In this document: piece by piece, positions 42,062 through 52,279 of the stretch
How positions within the stretch are numbered: the first letter of the stretch is position 1
Layout of the letters: every line of letters begins with the position of its first letter
Source: Rachicladosporium sp. CCFEE 5018
Lineage: Eukaryota; Ascomycota; Dothideomycetes; Cladosporiales; Cladosporiaceae
Length of the DNA stretch: 64,000 bases
Assembly (NCBI GenBank): GCA_002077045.2
Contig: KZ111149.1
Span: 1,090,915 to 1,154,914, forward strand
Reading direction: 5' to 3'
Notes under the pieces: generated by a model
Databases searched by the model: none
The model's input: the letters and a program-made list of their open reading frames with translations, nothing else
What the model was told of the DNA's origin: nothing
Made by a program: the position numbers and the translations under genes

Positions 42062-43278
42062 ATGCCGCCCTATGCTGGCCCTCCAGTCCGCATAGCGGTG
42101 ATGGGCGTCACGGGTTCTGGCAAGAGTACATTCATCGAGCAAGTTACTCGGCTACAAGGGATCAAGATAGGACACCAGTATGAGTCCTGTAAGCCTTCAT
42201 CAGTCGCGTATCCTTGGGACTATCTCTGACCCGAGCAGGTACAACTGACGTGGAGCCTTTTGAATTCGAACTCGATGGCCGACATGTCACCCTGATCGAC
42301 ACGCCGGGCTTCAATGACAGTAGCAGAAGTGAGGCGGAGGTCCTCACGGAAATTGCGAATTATCTCGACTTTACCTATCGCAACCCACCGCACCTCAAAC
42401 TCAATGGCATCGTCTATATGCAATCCATCCAGGATCCCCGGATGTACGGGTCTTCTCTGCGTAACCTGAAGATGTTCAAGGATCTGTGCGGAGAGTCGCC
42501 AATGAAGTCCGTCCTCCTCACCACGAATCGCTGGGACAAGGCTCGTAGCTGCGGTGATTTCGACAAAGCTGTGGCGAAGGAGACCGAGCTCCGTGACAAG
42601 GCGAATTTCTGGCAACCTTTGATTGCGCGCGGAGCGCGAATGGTCCGTTGGGACAGTGACGACACCCGAGCTGGTGCAGTCGAGATTGTGCGTGCTCTCA
42701 TGGGTGCGGCTCCCGAAGTACTTCAGATTCAGCGCGAGCTCGTTGAGCAAGAGAAACGTCTCGTCGATACCACTGCAGGCAACACAGTCAATGAAGAGGT
42801 CCTTCGCGTGGAGAAGGAGTACCAGGCTGAGCTCGTCAAGATCCGCAGCGAGATGCAAGAAGCTGTAGCTGCCCGCGACGAAGAAGTCAAGGAAGCCCTC
42901 GAGCAGTCTAAGAAAGACTACGAGCGCAAGCTTGGCAAGATCCGAGAGGAGCAGGACCTGCTGCACTATGAACGACGAAACGAGACCCGACGTATGCAGA
43001 ACGAGATGGATGACCTGCGCAGTGCGTACGACCGTAAACTGGAGAAGCAGCTGAGTGCGCAGAAACTGGACTTCGATGAGGTCGTGGCGAAGTTGACGGC
43101 TAATCAGGGTAAACTGCGACATGAGCAGCGGGTCGCGATGCAAGCCGAGATCGACAAGATGAAGAAAGAGAAGAGTGGGAAGCGCTCTGCTGGGCAGTTG
43201 ATCATGAAGATTTTGCCTCTAGTCGGCACTGTTGTTCTAGGTGCGTTCGGCATACCTTTTGCATTCGGTGGAGTCTGA
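42062..43278 (+). CDS. Tail-anchored AIG1/GIMAP-like GTPase (second copy)
   Basis: Exons 42062-42188 and 42239-43278, 388 residues. P-loop, G3, coiled coil and hydrophobic tail are as in the copy at 24990-26206, with no protein difference. Confidence 0.78.
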
Positions 43279-43371
43279 TAGTGAGATAGAGGGCACGGTG
43301 AAGGCCATCTTGGGCCAAGCGGAAGACAATCTCGTGCAGGAGTATCTGTGTCGATAGTGCTCCAGGTATGC

Positions 43372-46300
43372 CTATCTGGCAACACCTAAGCCAGCATCTC
43401 GTCTCCTCTCCGCGGCGAAGCCGCGTACCTCCCTGTTGAACTCTTTCCTTACTCCCCCATCAGCGTCGCCCGAAGTTTGCCGAGCTTTGCCAAAGAGGCA
43501 GCCCCACAGATCTCTGTTACCCACGAGCTCTCCACCGTACTTGCCACCTGCTAGCAATTTACCCAAGCTTGCGCTCTGCAGCTCCTCTGTGTCTGCCATT
43601 TCGATCGCTTGCTCGCCCAGTGGTGCAGGAGTGGTCGATCTAGACTTCTCCGCACGCCGAGTGAGCTCCTGACGAGATTGCACATGCGCCATGCGGCGAG
43701 CGACGGACAGCGAGTATATGCTCTCTTCCACAGTATCGGAGATGAGATACATCCACACTGTCGTCTGCCGGGTTTGTCCGATGCGGTGCACACGAGCAAT
43801 GGCTTGGAGCTCGACGGCTGTCTGTATGAGAGGCTCACAGATGAATACATGGGTAGCGTTGACGAGTGTAAGACCCGAGGAGTCAGTCTTTGCATCGAGC
43901 AGCATACAGTCAACGCTAGGATCTTGGCGAAAGCGTTCGACTGCGTTGAGCTGCCCAAGGCGGCTGTAGCCGACTTTACACTCTTTGAAGGCACTGGTGA
44001 GCACATCTAAGAATTGGCGATATTGCGAGAAGACGATGGACTTGGCGCCCGGATCGTGTTCGCGAATCCACAGGAGATGACGGGTGAGGGTATCGATCTT
44101 CGTACCATAACTGTTGGGGAGGTCGATGGACTTGATTTCCGAGAGAATCTTGCTGTCGACTTCAGAGTAGATCGACATCGTCTTGGCGAGGGAGCTGATG
44201 CCTGACTCTCTCGAAGTCCCATTCGGCGAGGTAATGCTGCCCTGTTCTTCCTCCTGAGCGCGCAGCTCCTGTGGCTTGTAGGTGATGTCGTGAAAGTCAA
44301 CCAGCGCAAGACGACGTTTACAGACTGGGCAGGATCGATGCTGCTGCCACCAATGCTGAATACACTCTTTACAATACTGATGGCCGCACACAGTAAGTAC
44401 GCCATTTTCGAAGGTGCTCTGGCAGATGACACAGATCCTTGAAGTGGAGTGGTCATCACTCTCATCGCGAAGGTGCAGCAGGAAGCGATACTTTGTCTTC
44501 AGCAGCGCCAAAGTATTGTTCTGCTGCAGCTCCTTGGCCGTTACTGCTTCAAATGCCTGAACGTCGAGCTCCTGGTCTTGATCTTCTTTGTAGGGTGCTA
44601 CAGCGTCGGAAAGATCTTGCAGCTGTCTGTAGAAGTCCAGACGAGAGTTCTGGGTAGAGCGGAACAAGTCGATCTCTTTCTCGAGGCCGGCAAGAGCACG
44701 CGTGTACGCCGTGTACACTGATTGCAAGCACGCAATGTGCTGCTGTACTATATTGGCTTCGGACTGAGCTCTCGCACTGCCGTTCTGCCACTGCATGGCG
44801 CCTTCGAGCGCGCGTGCTTCTTGTATAAGTCCACGAACGGAACCCACCTCGTCTTTGCGCGATCTGTACTTAGTGCGTATTGCGAAGAGTTTGAGAAGTG
44901 TTTCAGGTGCATGACATTGCTCCTTCAGTTCGTCGTGGTCATCGGGGTCCAAGTGACGTTTGGCCGATCTCAAGAGCTGTTTCGCCTCGTGGTCGATAAG
45001 AGGTGCATCTTCTCCCGTGACAAAGGTGTTCAGGTCTGCAGCACATGCTCTCAGTGCATCGAAATAAACGTATAGCTCGTCTTGCTGCTTCGTAGAGTCT
45101 TCGTACTCGTCGCCCGTAGTCTCTACACCTTCATTGTCTACGAGTGGCTTCATAAGGTACTCCGCCATCTTTAGCCTCCAACTCAGGATGACAGCGCTAA
45201 GTTCACGGATAGTGTCATAGAGGTCGTCACTCTTCTCCACAATGCGTCTGCTCTCGATGCCACCAAGGCTATTAAGATCCTTGATCTTGGGCATCTTAGT
45301 CAGCCGCTTCTCCTTGTCGAGCGATCTCATCTCACTCATCAGGTCCTCAGACTTCCGGGCTGTATCAGCAAGGATCTCCCGTCGCAGGAGCTTTGCATCT
45401 TCGTACAACTGCGCCTCTCGCTGCTCCAGCTGCGCAAATCTCTCAGATCCAGGTGCAGTCAAGCTCTCATCTGCCTTGATCTGGTAGCAGGCAGTCGCGG
45501 TAAAGAAGGCACATACGTGATCTAGTTCCAGTGCAGTCCGGAGATGGTTTCTCATGCGGCCATACAAAGGCGCTGGTTCGCTAGACGAAATTTCACCAAA
45601 CATCGACGTCGCGAGATCAGCTGCCTCGTCCAGGCGTTTTCTCGCTTCGGTGACTAGAGTCGCACTTTTCTTTGCAGCGTCTTCGTAGACAACCAAACTC
45701 TTTTCGCTACGGTGCTTGTCTCCAGCATTATTACCAATGATATGAGCACGTAGCAATTGCGATGCGAGTGCAGCGTACTCCTCTGTACGTGTACTGCTCT
45801 CGTTCTGCTCAATCATGACTTCCAAGACCTGTGTCACAGTTCGCAGCGGCGCTTGACCACGACCCAGTGCCCGGCGATTGTGCCCACCAACTTGAGGATG
45901 GAGACAAGTCTGTCGAAGTCGCAAGAGCCATGCCCGCATCGCCTCGACAGTACTGGGATGATTCGGATCCCAAACACCAAGGACAGGTGACCCGTTCGCT
46001 TCGACATGAAGGTCTTGACACATTTCGTCCACCAAAGTGCGATAGTGCTGCTGTTCGATCGCGGTGAACGGCATCGTGATCACGACACGTTTCTGGGGAG
46101 GAAGACGAAGCTCGTCTCTAATCTGCGCTTTCGTATGCCGCAGTGCAATGGTTCCAAATAGGCGCTTGAAAGTGTGGCGATGGTTCGTGATAAGGTGGCT
46201 CCATAGTCGTGTGTTGTTGGCAAGCAACTTGACGCGCAAGAACACTAGCAAGCCGTGCAAGTCTGCGACATCTCTTCTGAGCGGAGTCCCCGACACAGCC

Positions 46301-47913
46301 CAAGAATGCACGCGCGGAATCTTGCAGGCTACACGCGCCGCTGCCGTGACGCTCGACTCCAACATCTGCGCCTCGTCCATGACTGCACGCCAAAAGCGGA
46401 CTCGCACAAGCGGGCTCCTCGTGCGCTCGAACTTGCGAGCATTTCGCATGCCCCGATCTGGAGGATCTTCCGCGAAATGTACCTCTCTTGTGAGCACTTG
46501 GTAGGTGGTGAGCACTACGTCGTAGTTCTGTGTCAGATCTTTAAGCACATCATCGTCCGATAAGCCTCTCTTAGTGACCTTCGGAATTCCTGTGTAGTGC
46601 ATGACGCGAAGCGAGGGTCCATGTCGAGCAAGCTCTGATTGCCATTGGGGTAGAATGGACGAGGGTGTTACTATCAGCGTAGCTTTGGAAGGCCACACTC
46701 GTGCACCGGTATCTTCATCCAGCACATAACCCGTCGTATCAGCCGTGCTTCGGTTTGCGAGTATCAGCGCAATCATCTCCACTGTTTTCCCCAAGCCCAT
46801 TTCCTCTGCCAGAAGACCACCCGAAATGCCTGTTGTAAGTTCATCCGGCCTGTGCCGGGTGATCTTACCTTGCAGATGATTGACATAACAGACGGCACCG
46901 TCGGCATCCGGCACTTCGTCGTAGAACTTCACCTGATCCGCATCGATCTCAACCTTTGGCAGGCGGACAAGAGTTTCATTGTAAGACTGCATGCCCTCGC
47001 GGTGAAACATCCAACCCAAGGCTCGTCGCTGGAATGGGTAAAGCTCTGTTTCCATGTTAGTAGCAAAGGCTGGTGTCTCCCGGGCATTCGGGACGTGCAC
47101 GCTCTCGTAGAAGTCCTGTGGCGTCCATGACTGATTGTGATCAACCTCAGTTCGACTTTCATCTGGTTGGAAGCGTTCCTTAATGTCGTAGTCCGCATAT
47201 ACGGTGCGCTCCTTGCCGGTGGGCAGTCCTGCGGGAAACGCTGCTACCCCATCTCGCCAGAGTAGTGATGCCTCTAGTCGGACGACGTTATGTATCTTAC
47301 CTCGGGCATGCTTCAGTATGCAGCGAGTGATCGTGGCAGGATGGTCCTTTGTCGCAGTGCCGTCGCATGTTTGCTTTTGTCGTCCAGGGAGAGCGATCAG
47401 GCGCAAATCTCCGATTACGTCTGGCGGCAAACGATCGAAGTCCATCTTCAAGATTGCGCCTTTGGCCGTGGGCAGAGCGAATCGCATGTGCGTCGTCCCG
47501 TGATCTTCGCCAATCCCATAAGCGATGACCATAGTCTCGTCAGCGCCTACAAAGCTAACGTCCACATCGATAGCGGCGACCTCTGGACACGAGTCGCCGA
47601 CAGACATAGGGAAATGGAAGTCGATCGCCACTCGCGCAAGTGGGATAAGCTCATGCGCTGGAGGCATCGACGACACTCGAGTACTTTTGGCCACATAATG
47701 CTCAGGGCGGGCAACACCCAATTTCCGACGTTTCTTAGCAGGTTGGTCTTGATCATTCTCGTCGTCTTCGACAATCGCCTCTGCCTGACCCTTCTCCATG
47801 AACCACCTAATTGGACGGAAACCGCCAGCTTCGATGAGAATCGAATGCTCATCATGACTTACGACTTGGCTCGACAATACGCTGGCAACCGCTCGGCGCG
47901 AAATCGGCGCCAT
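43372..47913 (-). CDS. IRC20/SHPRH-like SNF2 helicase with RING domain, homeolog B (second copy)
   Basis: 1513 residues, identical in protein sequence to the copy at 26300-30841; start ATG 47913 by the same reasoning. Perfect identity over 4.5 kb, while homeolog A has many differences, argues for double assembly. Confidence 0.9.
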   Translation of the reverse strand: MAPISRRAVASVLSSQVVSHDEHSILIEAGGFRPIRWFMEKGQAEAIVEDDENDQDQPAKKRRKLGVARPEHYVAKSTRVSSMPPAHELIPLARVAIDFHFPMSVGDSCPEVAAIDVDVSFVGADETMVIAYGIGEDHGTTHMRFALPTAKGAILKMDFDRLPPDVIGDLRLIALPGRQKQTCDGTATKDHPATITRCILKHARGKIHNVVRLEASLLWRDGVAAFPAGLPTGKERTVYADYDIKERFQPDESRTEVDHNQSWTPQDFYESVHVPNARETPAFATNMETELYPFQRRALGWMFHREGMQSYNETLVRLPKVEIDADQVKFYDEVPDADGAVCYVNHLQGKITRHRPDELTTGISGGLLAEEMGLGKTVEMIALILANRSTADTTGYVLDEDTGARVWPSKATLIVTPSSILPQWQSELARHGPSLRVMHYTGIPKVTKRGLSDDDVLKDLTQNYDVVLTTYQVLTREVHFAEDPPDRGMRNARKFERTRSPLVRVRFWRAVMDEAQMLESSVTAAARVACKIPRVHSWAVSGTPLRRDVADLHGLLVFLRVKLLANNTRLWSHLITNHRHTFKRLFGTIALRHTKAQIRDELRLPPQKRVVITMPFTAIEQQHYRTLVDEMCQDLHVEANGSPVLGVWDPNHPSTVEAMRAWLLRLRQTCLHPQVGGHNRRALGRGQAPLRTVTQVLEVMIEQNESSTRTEEYAALASQLLRAHIIGNNAGDKHRSEKSLVVYEDAAKKSATLVTEARKRLDEAADLATSMFGEISSSEPAPLYGRMRNHLRTALELDHVCAFFTATACYQIKADESLTAPGSERFAQLEQREAQLYEDAKLLRREILADTARKSEDLMSEMRSLDKEKRLTKMPKIKDLNSLGGIESRRIVEKSDDLYDTIRELSAVILSWRLKMAEYLMKPLVDNEGVETTGDEYEDSTKQQDELYVYFDALRACAADLNTFVTGEDAPLIDHEAKQLLRSAKRHLDPDDHDELKEQCHAPETLLKLFAIRTKYRSRKDEVGSVRGLIQEARALEGAMQWQNGSARAQSEANIVQQHIACLQSVYTAYTRALAGLEKEIDLFRSTQNSRLDFYRQLQDLSDAVAPYKEDQDQELDVQAFEAVTAKELQQNNTLALLKTKYRFLLHLRDESDDHSTSRICVICQSTFENGVLTVCGHQYCKECIQHWWQQHRSCPVCKRRLALVDFHDITYKPQELRAQEEEQGSITSPNGTSRESGISSLAKTMSIYSEVDSKILSEIKSIDLPNSYGTKIDTLTRHLLWIREHDPGAKSIVFSQYRQFLDVLTSAFKECKVGYSRLGQLNAVERFRQDPSVDCMLLDAKTDSSGLTLVNATHVFICEPLIQTAVELQAIARVHRIGQTRQTTVWMYLISDTVEESIYSLSVARRMAHVQSRQELTRRAEKSRSTTPAPLGEQAIEMADTEELQSASLGKLLAGGKYGGELVGNRDLWGCLFGKARQTSGDADGGVRKEFNREVRGFAAERRRDAGLGVAR

Positions 47914-48396
47914 TTGGTCGCTGAGTACCGCAAGCGCGAAAGAGAGGAAAGATACATGTAGAGTCTCGGGCGAAGTTAAGTGAACCAAGCAGTGCACGGG
48001 CGATTTAGGCAGCTGCGCTAGCTCGCGGCCGGTCCCGCTCAGTGACTAAGCGTCAGAGACCATCTCTGAAGATCGATGTGTACAACTATGTTCCATCAGT
48101 TGGTCAATTAGATCTCCTGACTGATATTGATCAGCAGAATCGACATGCATTTTGCAGCATTGCTGTGTCGTCATTAGTAATATAATTGATTGAGATGCAC
48201 CAGTAGCATGGTTGAAGAAGGCACTCATGCCTGTCAGCCCTACGGAATCGAGATCACCGTATTTTCCTCGCCCTAGATCTCCGAACATCCTGTCCCAGAT
48301 GCCGAATTTCCATATTCACTGCATGGCCTTTGGACAAGTTGTGACAGGGGACGTAAGGTGTGTATCCCGCATGTGAAGTGAGCACTGCACACAACT
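47914..48396. other. Divergent intergenic region (second copy of 30842-31324)
   Basis: No differences noticed from the first copy; nothing further seen. Confidence 0.5.
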
Positions 48397-49859
48397 ATGG
48401 AAAGCGGTGTCGACGCTGAAGATGCCCCGTCATTCGACAAGGTCGGCTGATCCGATCCTGCTATGAATGTCCCAGTCTGATCATCACACAGCCGCGGCAT
48501 ATCAAGTACTGGACGCGATGTCTTAAGACGCTTCTACCTTCCGTGTACACGTCCAACGACAGCAATCGCATGTATCTTGCTTATTTCATCCTCTCGGCTT
48601 GCGACATCCTGGGCGTATTGTTCACGTTGACCACTGCCGAGGAACGCGAGGGCTACCTTACCTGGATCTATCACTGCCAGCATCCCAATGGTGGCTTCCG
48701 CATGTGGCCTGGCACGGACTTCGGCGAGAGTAGCAGCGCTGCAAACGCGAAATGGGACCCAGCTAACGGACCTGCCACTTACTTTGCACTTGCGTCGCTG
48801 ATGATCCTGCGGGACGACTTACAGCGCGTGAAGCGACGAGAGACTCTTGAGTGGATTCACAGGTTACAGCATGCTGATGGGTCATTTGGAGAGACGATCG
48901 TTGATGGTAAGATTGAGGGCGGGCATGATCCTAGGCTTGCTTACTGCGCTACGGGTGTAAGGTACATTCTCCGCCATTCGGAGGCAAGCAGCGCTGTCGC
49001 GGACGGGAGCACCTTCAGTGACATCGATATTGATGCGCTTGTCGGTAGCATACAACGCGCCGAGGTATGCGCGGTGAGATATGGACGGCCGTACGTGCTC
49101 CAGCTGACTTTACAGCAGAGCTTTGACGGCGGCATCGCGGATGCTCCCTTTCATGAACCCCAAGCTGGCTACACATTCTGTTCACTCGGCTGTATGAAAT
49201 TTGTAGAGCGCTTGAGACCAGACACCGCGATGTCCTCCAACACTCCATCACTACAGCGGGCACCTTCGCGCCCACGCGAAGTCATTCGCTGGCTGCTCAA
49301 TCTGCAGACGACGCTGACCGACCCTGACGATCCGCCGCCGATTGACCTGAAGTCCGCCCTACCGGACGCTTCATCACCTACTGAGATACCCGCAGGAGTG
49401 ACTGCTCAATTGCAGAGTCATAACCTCCATCAGAGCTCAGACAAGTCAAGTCCTTGGACGGATTCGAGCACAACTTTATCCATGTCAGGTTCTTCGTCTG
49501 TTTACGGCACAAAGTCAATACCAGCAGGCTTTTCTGGTCGCCCCTCCAAGCCTCCCGATACCTGCTACGCGTTCTGGGCCCTCGCGTCTCTCGATCTCCT
49601 GCAGACCTCTCACCTCGCCGCCACATCCCAAACCCGGACTTACCTATTAGGCTTGACCCAGCAGGCCATCACTGGCGGCTTTACAAAGTTCGCACATGAC
49701 GGATGGGCAGACCTTTACCACAGCTATCTTGGTCTTGTGGCGCTCAGTCTTAGCTCCACTGATGTCGAGAGAGCGGCTGACGGCATCGTGGAAGTGGATG
49801 CAGGCATGTGTGTAAGCATGCAAGTGAGGAGAAGATTGGACGGCAGTCTCCGAACTTGA
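48397..49859 (+). CDS. CDC43: Protein geranylgeranyltransferase type I beta subunit, homeolog B (second copy)
   Basis: Exons 48397-48441, 48492-49064 and 49119-49859, 452 residues, same as 31325-32787 including the 54-base in-frame intron (49065-49118). Confidence 0.86.
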
Positions 49860-50184
49860 AGCTCACGTCAGCATGACTGGAAGCACGTCTGCACTCACGT
49901 CTGCACAAGCACACTGCACGCTCTTGCCACGCTGCCTCCACGCGCGCGCGTACATACCTACTCTCGCCTAAGAAGCGAGCCCCACTTTTATTGCCGCCTC
50001 AAATCACAACGCAATGAGACTGAAACGGACGCATGCAAATGGCATAGTCAATAATAACAACGAAGGATGGCGCTAAGCTACTTAGCCCGATCTTGCGAGT
50101 ATCGCATGGTGAGTAAGGGCGGCGCAAATTTACTCGTCATATCGTTTTCAGCGCTCTTGTCGCAGCCTGTTTCCTATACTCATG
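49860..50184. other. Spacer (second copy of 32788-33112)
   Basis: No gene seen; no differences noticed from the first copy. Confidence 0.5.
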
Positions 50185-51441
50185 ATGCGCCTGCTCAACA
50201 TCCACACCCTGGAGCTCAAGGACTTCGTCAGCGACTCAGATCGCCCGCCTTATGCAATAGCATCTCATAGATGGGGTGCTGAGGAGGTCACATACAGAGA
50301 TCTTACGGACAACAAGGAGAGTTGCAAGGCCAAGGTAGGCTACAGGAAGATTCAGGGCTTCTGCGAGACAACGCAACGATGGAATGAATATGTGAAAGAG
50401 CCAGCGCTGCAATGTCATTGGCTATGGGTCGACAATTGCTGCATCAACAAAGGCGATCTTTCGGAGGTGAACGAAGCCATCAATTCCACGTTCGCATGGT
50501 ACTCGACGGCCGTGGTCTGCTGGGCCTACCTCGAAGATGTCTTCGGTTCTACAATAGCAGAGCTACAGCGTAGTGTCTGGTTCAAACGAGGCTGGACTTT
50601 ACATGAGCTCCTTGCGCCGCGGACAGTAGTCTTCCTTTCGCACCATTGGGTCACCCTGGGGCATAAGTGCTGGCTTCATCCGAGCGTGCTGATCGGATAC
50701 GAATGCTGTCTACCCATGCCGGTTCTCAATCGCGTCCTTGCCGTCGTCACAGGTATTCCGGAGATGATTCTCTATCGGTACGACCAAAGCACCGAACTTG
50801 AGGCAAAGGTCAAAATTGGATGGTTGAAGGACAGAGAAACGACTCGTGTTGAAGACATGTCTTACTGCCTATTGGGCATTTTCAACGTCTTTCTCCCGAC
50901 AATTTACGGAGAGAGGGAACATGCCAGAGAGCGCTTGTTGGAGCAGATCGACAAGCGTCGTAAGGCGAAGCGAGCTTCTTCATCAGCGAAACAACTTACG
51001 ACGTACTTATCGCCAGCGTGCTTCCCTTGCTTGTACGCGCCAAAGGGGCTGCGTGTCAAGGAGCAATTCCTATTGCCAGAACCTCGACCGGCTGGGTCGA
51101 TGAGATGGCTCAACGGAACTCCACAACGCATCTGCGGAGGTAGAGTAACGAGTACACCAGCTTCATTGCTCTCATCTCGCTCCCACTCGGGACCAGTCAG
51201 GCGAGATGATAGCAATGAAGCTTCCAGCAATTCAATGTTTCAGCGTCGCCCGATACTCAGCGACGCGCAGTACAAGTATGGCTCCATCTCTGGCGAATCA
51301 GCGTATTCGTTCGGTCCCGATGCAGGCGATGTTCCACGTTCGTTGGGCCCGGTCGAGCCCCTGCCTCACGCATCACTCCGGCAGAACACACAGCCTGGTC
51401 TGTTTGGCCGATTGAAGAAGAAGATCACGCGAGAAGATTAA
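50185..51441 (+). CDS. HET-domain protein, homeolog B (second copy)
   Basis: 418 residues, identical in protein to 33113-34369. An adjacent ATG at 50182 would add one Met. Confidence 0.86.
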   Translation: MRLLNIHTLELKDFVSDSDRPPYAIASHRWGAEEVTYRDLTDNKESCKAKVGYRKIQGFCETTQRWNEYVKEPALQCHWLWVDNCCINKGDLSEVNEAINSTFAWYSTAVVCWAYLEDVFGSTIAELQRSVWFKRGWTLHELLAPRTVVFLSHHWVTLGHKCWLHPSVLIGYECCLPMPVLNRVLAVVTGIPEMILYRYDQSTELEAKVKIGWLKDRETTRVEDMSYCLLGIFNVFLPTIYGEREHARERLLEQIDKRRKAKRASSSAKQLTTYLSPACFPCLYAPKGLRVKEQFLLPEPRPAGSMRWLNGTPQRICGGRVTSTPASLLSSRSHSGPVRRDDSNEASSNSMFQRRPILSDAQYKYGSISGESAYSFGPDAGDVPRSLGPVEPLPHASLRQNTQPGLFGRLKKKITRED

Positions 51442-51816
51442 TGACAGTGATTGCGGCAGAGGTCGTCGGGTTCCTTCGAGCTCTCCAAGATCCCTACTGT
51501 GCGCCATCGCTTGCACGAGGGCACTCATAGCAGTAGGAGTTGAGAAGCGTGAGCACATGAAAAGCCAGACTTTCACGCTCAAAGAAGTTCGTTCGCCTGA
51601 AGATGACGATGCTACATCGTCACGACTGAACCCCTCCACTCGGACAACTCGATCGTACCTGCAGATCGCGATGAGATCAGATTGCATACACAGGACACCC
51701 TAAATCCCATATTCGAGCATAGAGATATCTTGTCCTCTTCTCAACAAGATCTGCAACCACGATCAAACCACATATACTAGACTTCTCAGTCCGCTTCATC
51801 AATTCTCAGAGGAACC
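51442..51816. other. Spacer (second copy of 34370-34744)
   Basis: No gene seen; no differences noticed from the first copy. Confidence 0.5.
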
Positions 51817-52136
51817 ATGTCTCACTCCCACAGCAAGACCCCAGGCGGCGCAGGAGCCAGCGAGAAGTTTCTCAAGCAGCAGGCCGAGAGTCTGTCTTCC
51901 AATCGGCAATGCATTCCCATTATCCATCACTGACGAGTCCTACAGAGCATGGTTCCGGCGCTTCCAACGCAGCAGGCCACACCGAGGAGAAAGCACCTGG
52001 CGAGGCACCTGTAGCATCAGACTCGGGCAGCACGAATGTTGGCGTACGAGCGGGCCAGAATCAGCCAGGCGAGAAGGGCATCAGCGGTGTACCGGTGGAC
52101 AGTGCGCCGACTACGGGGAATGCGAACCAGAAGTAA
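51817..52136 (+). CDS. Small hydrophilic protein of unknown function, homeolog B (second copy)
   Basis: Exons 51817-51889 and 51946-52136, 87 residues, same as 34745-35064. Confidence 0.63.
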
Positions 52137-52279
52137 CGTTGCAACGGCAATGGACGAAGTATGAAGTGGCAATCAATCAGACAAAGTACGAAGTAAGACA
52201 TGCATATTGGGAATGATCTATAGAGGCGAAATACCAAGCGGAAACTGTGCATATGCATACATTCACATGACAACAGATT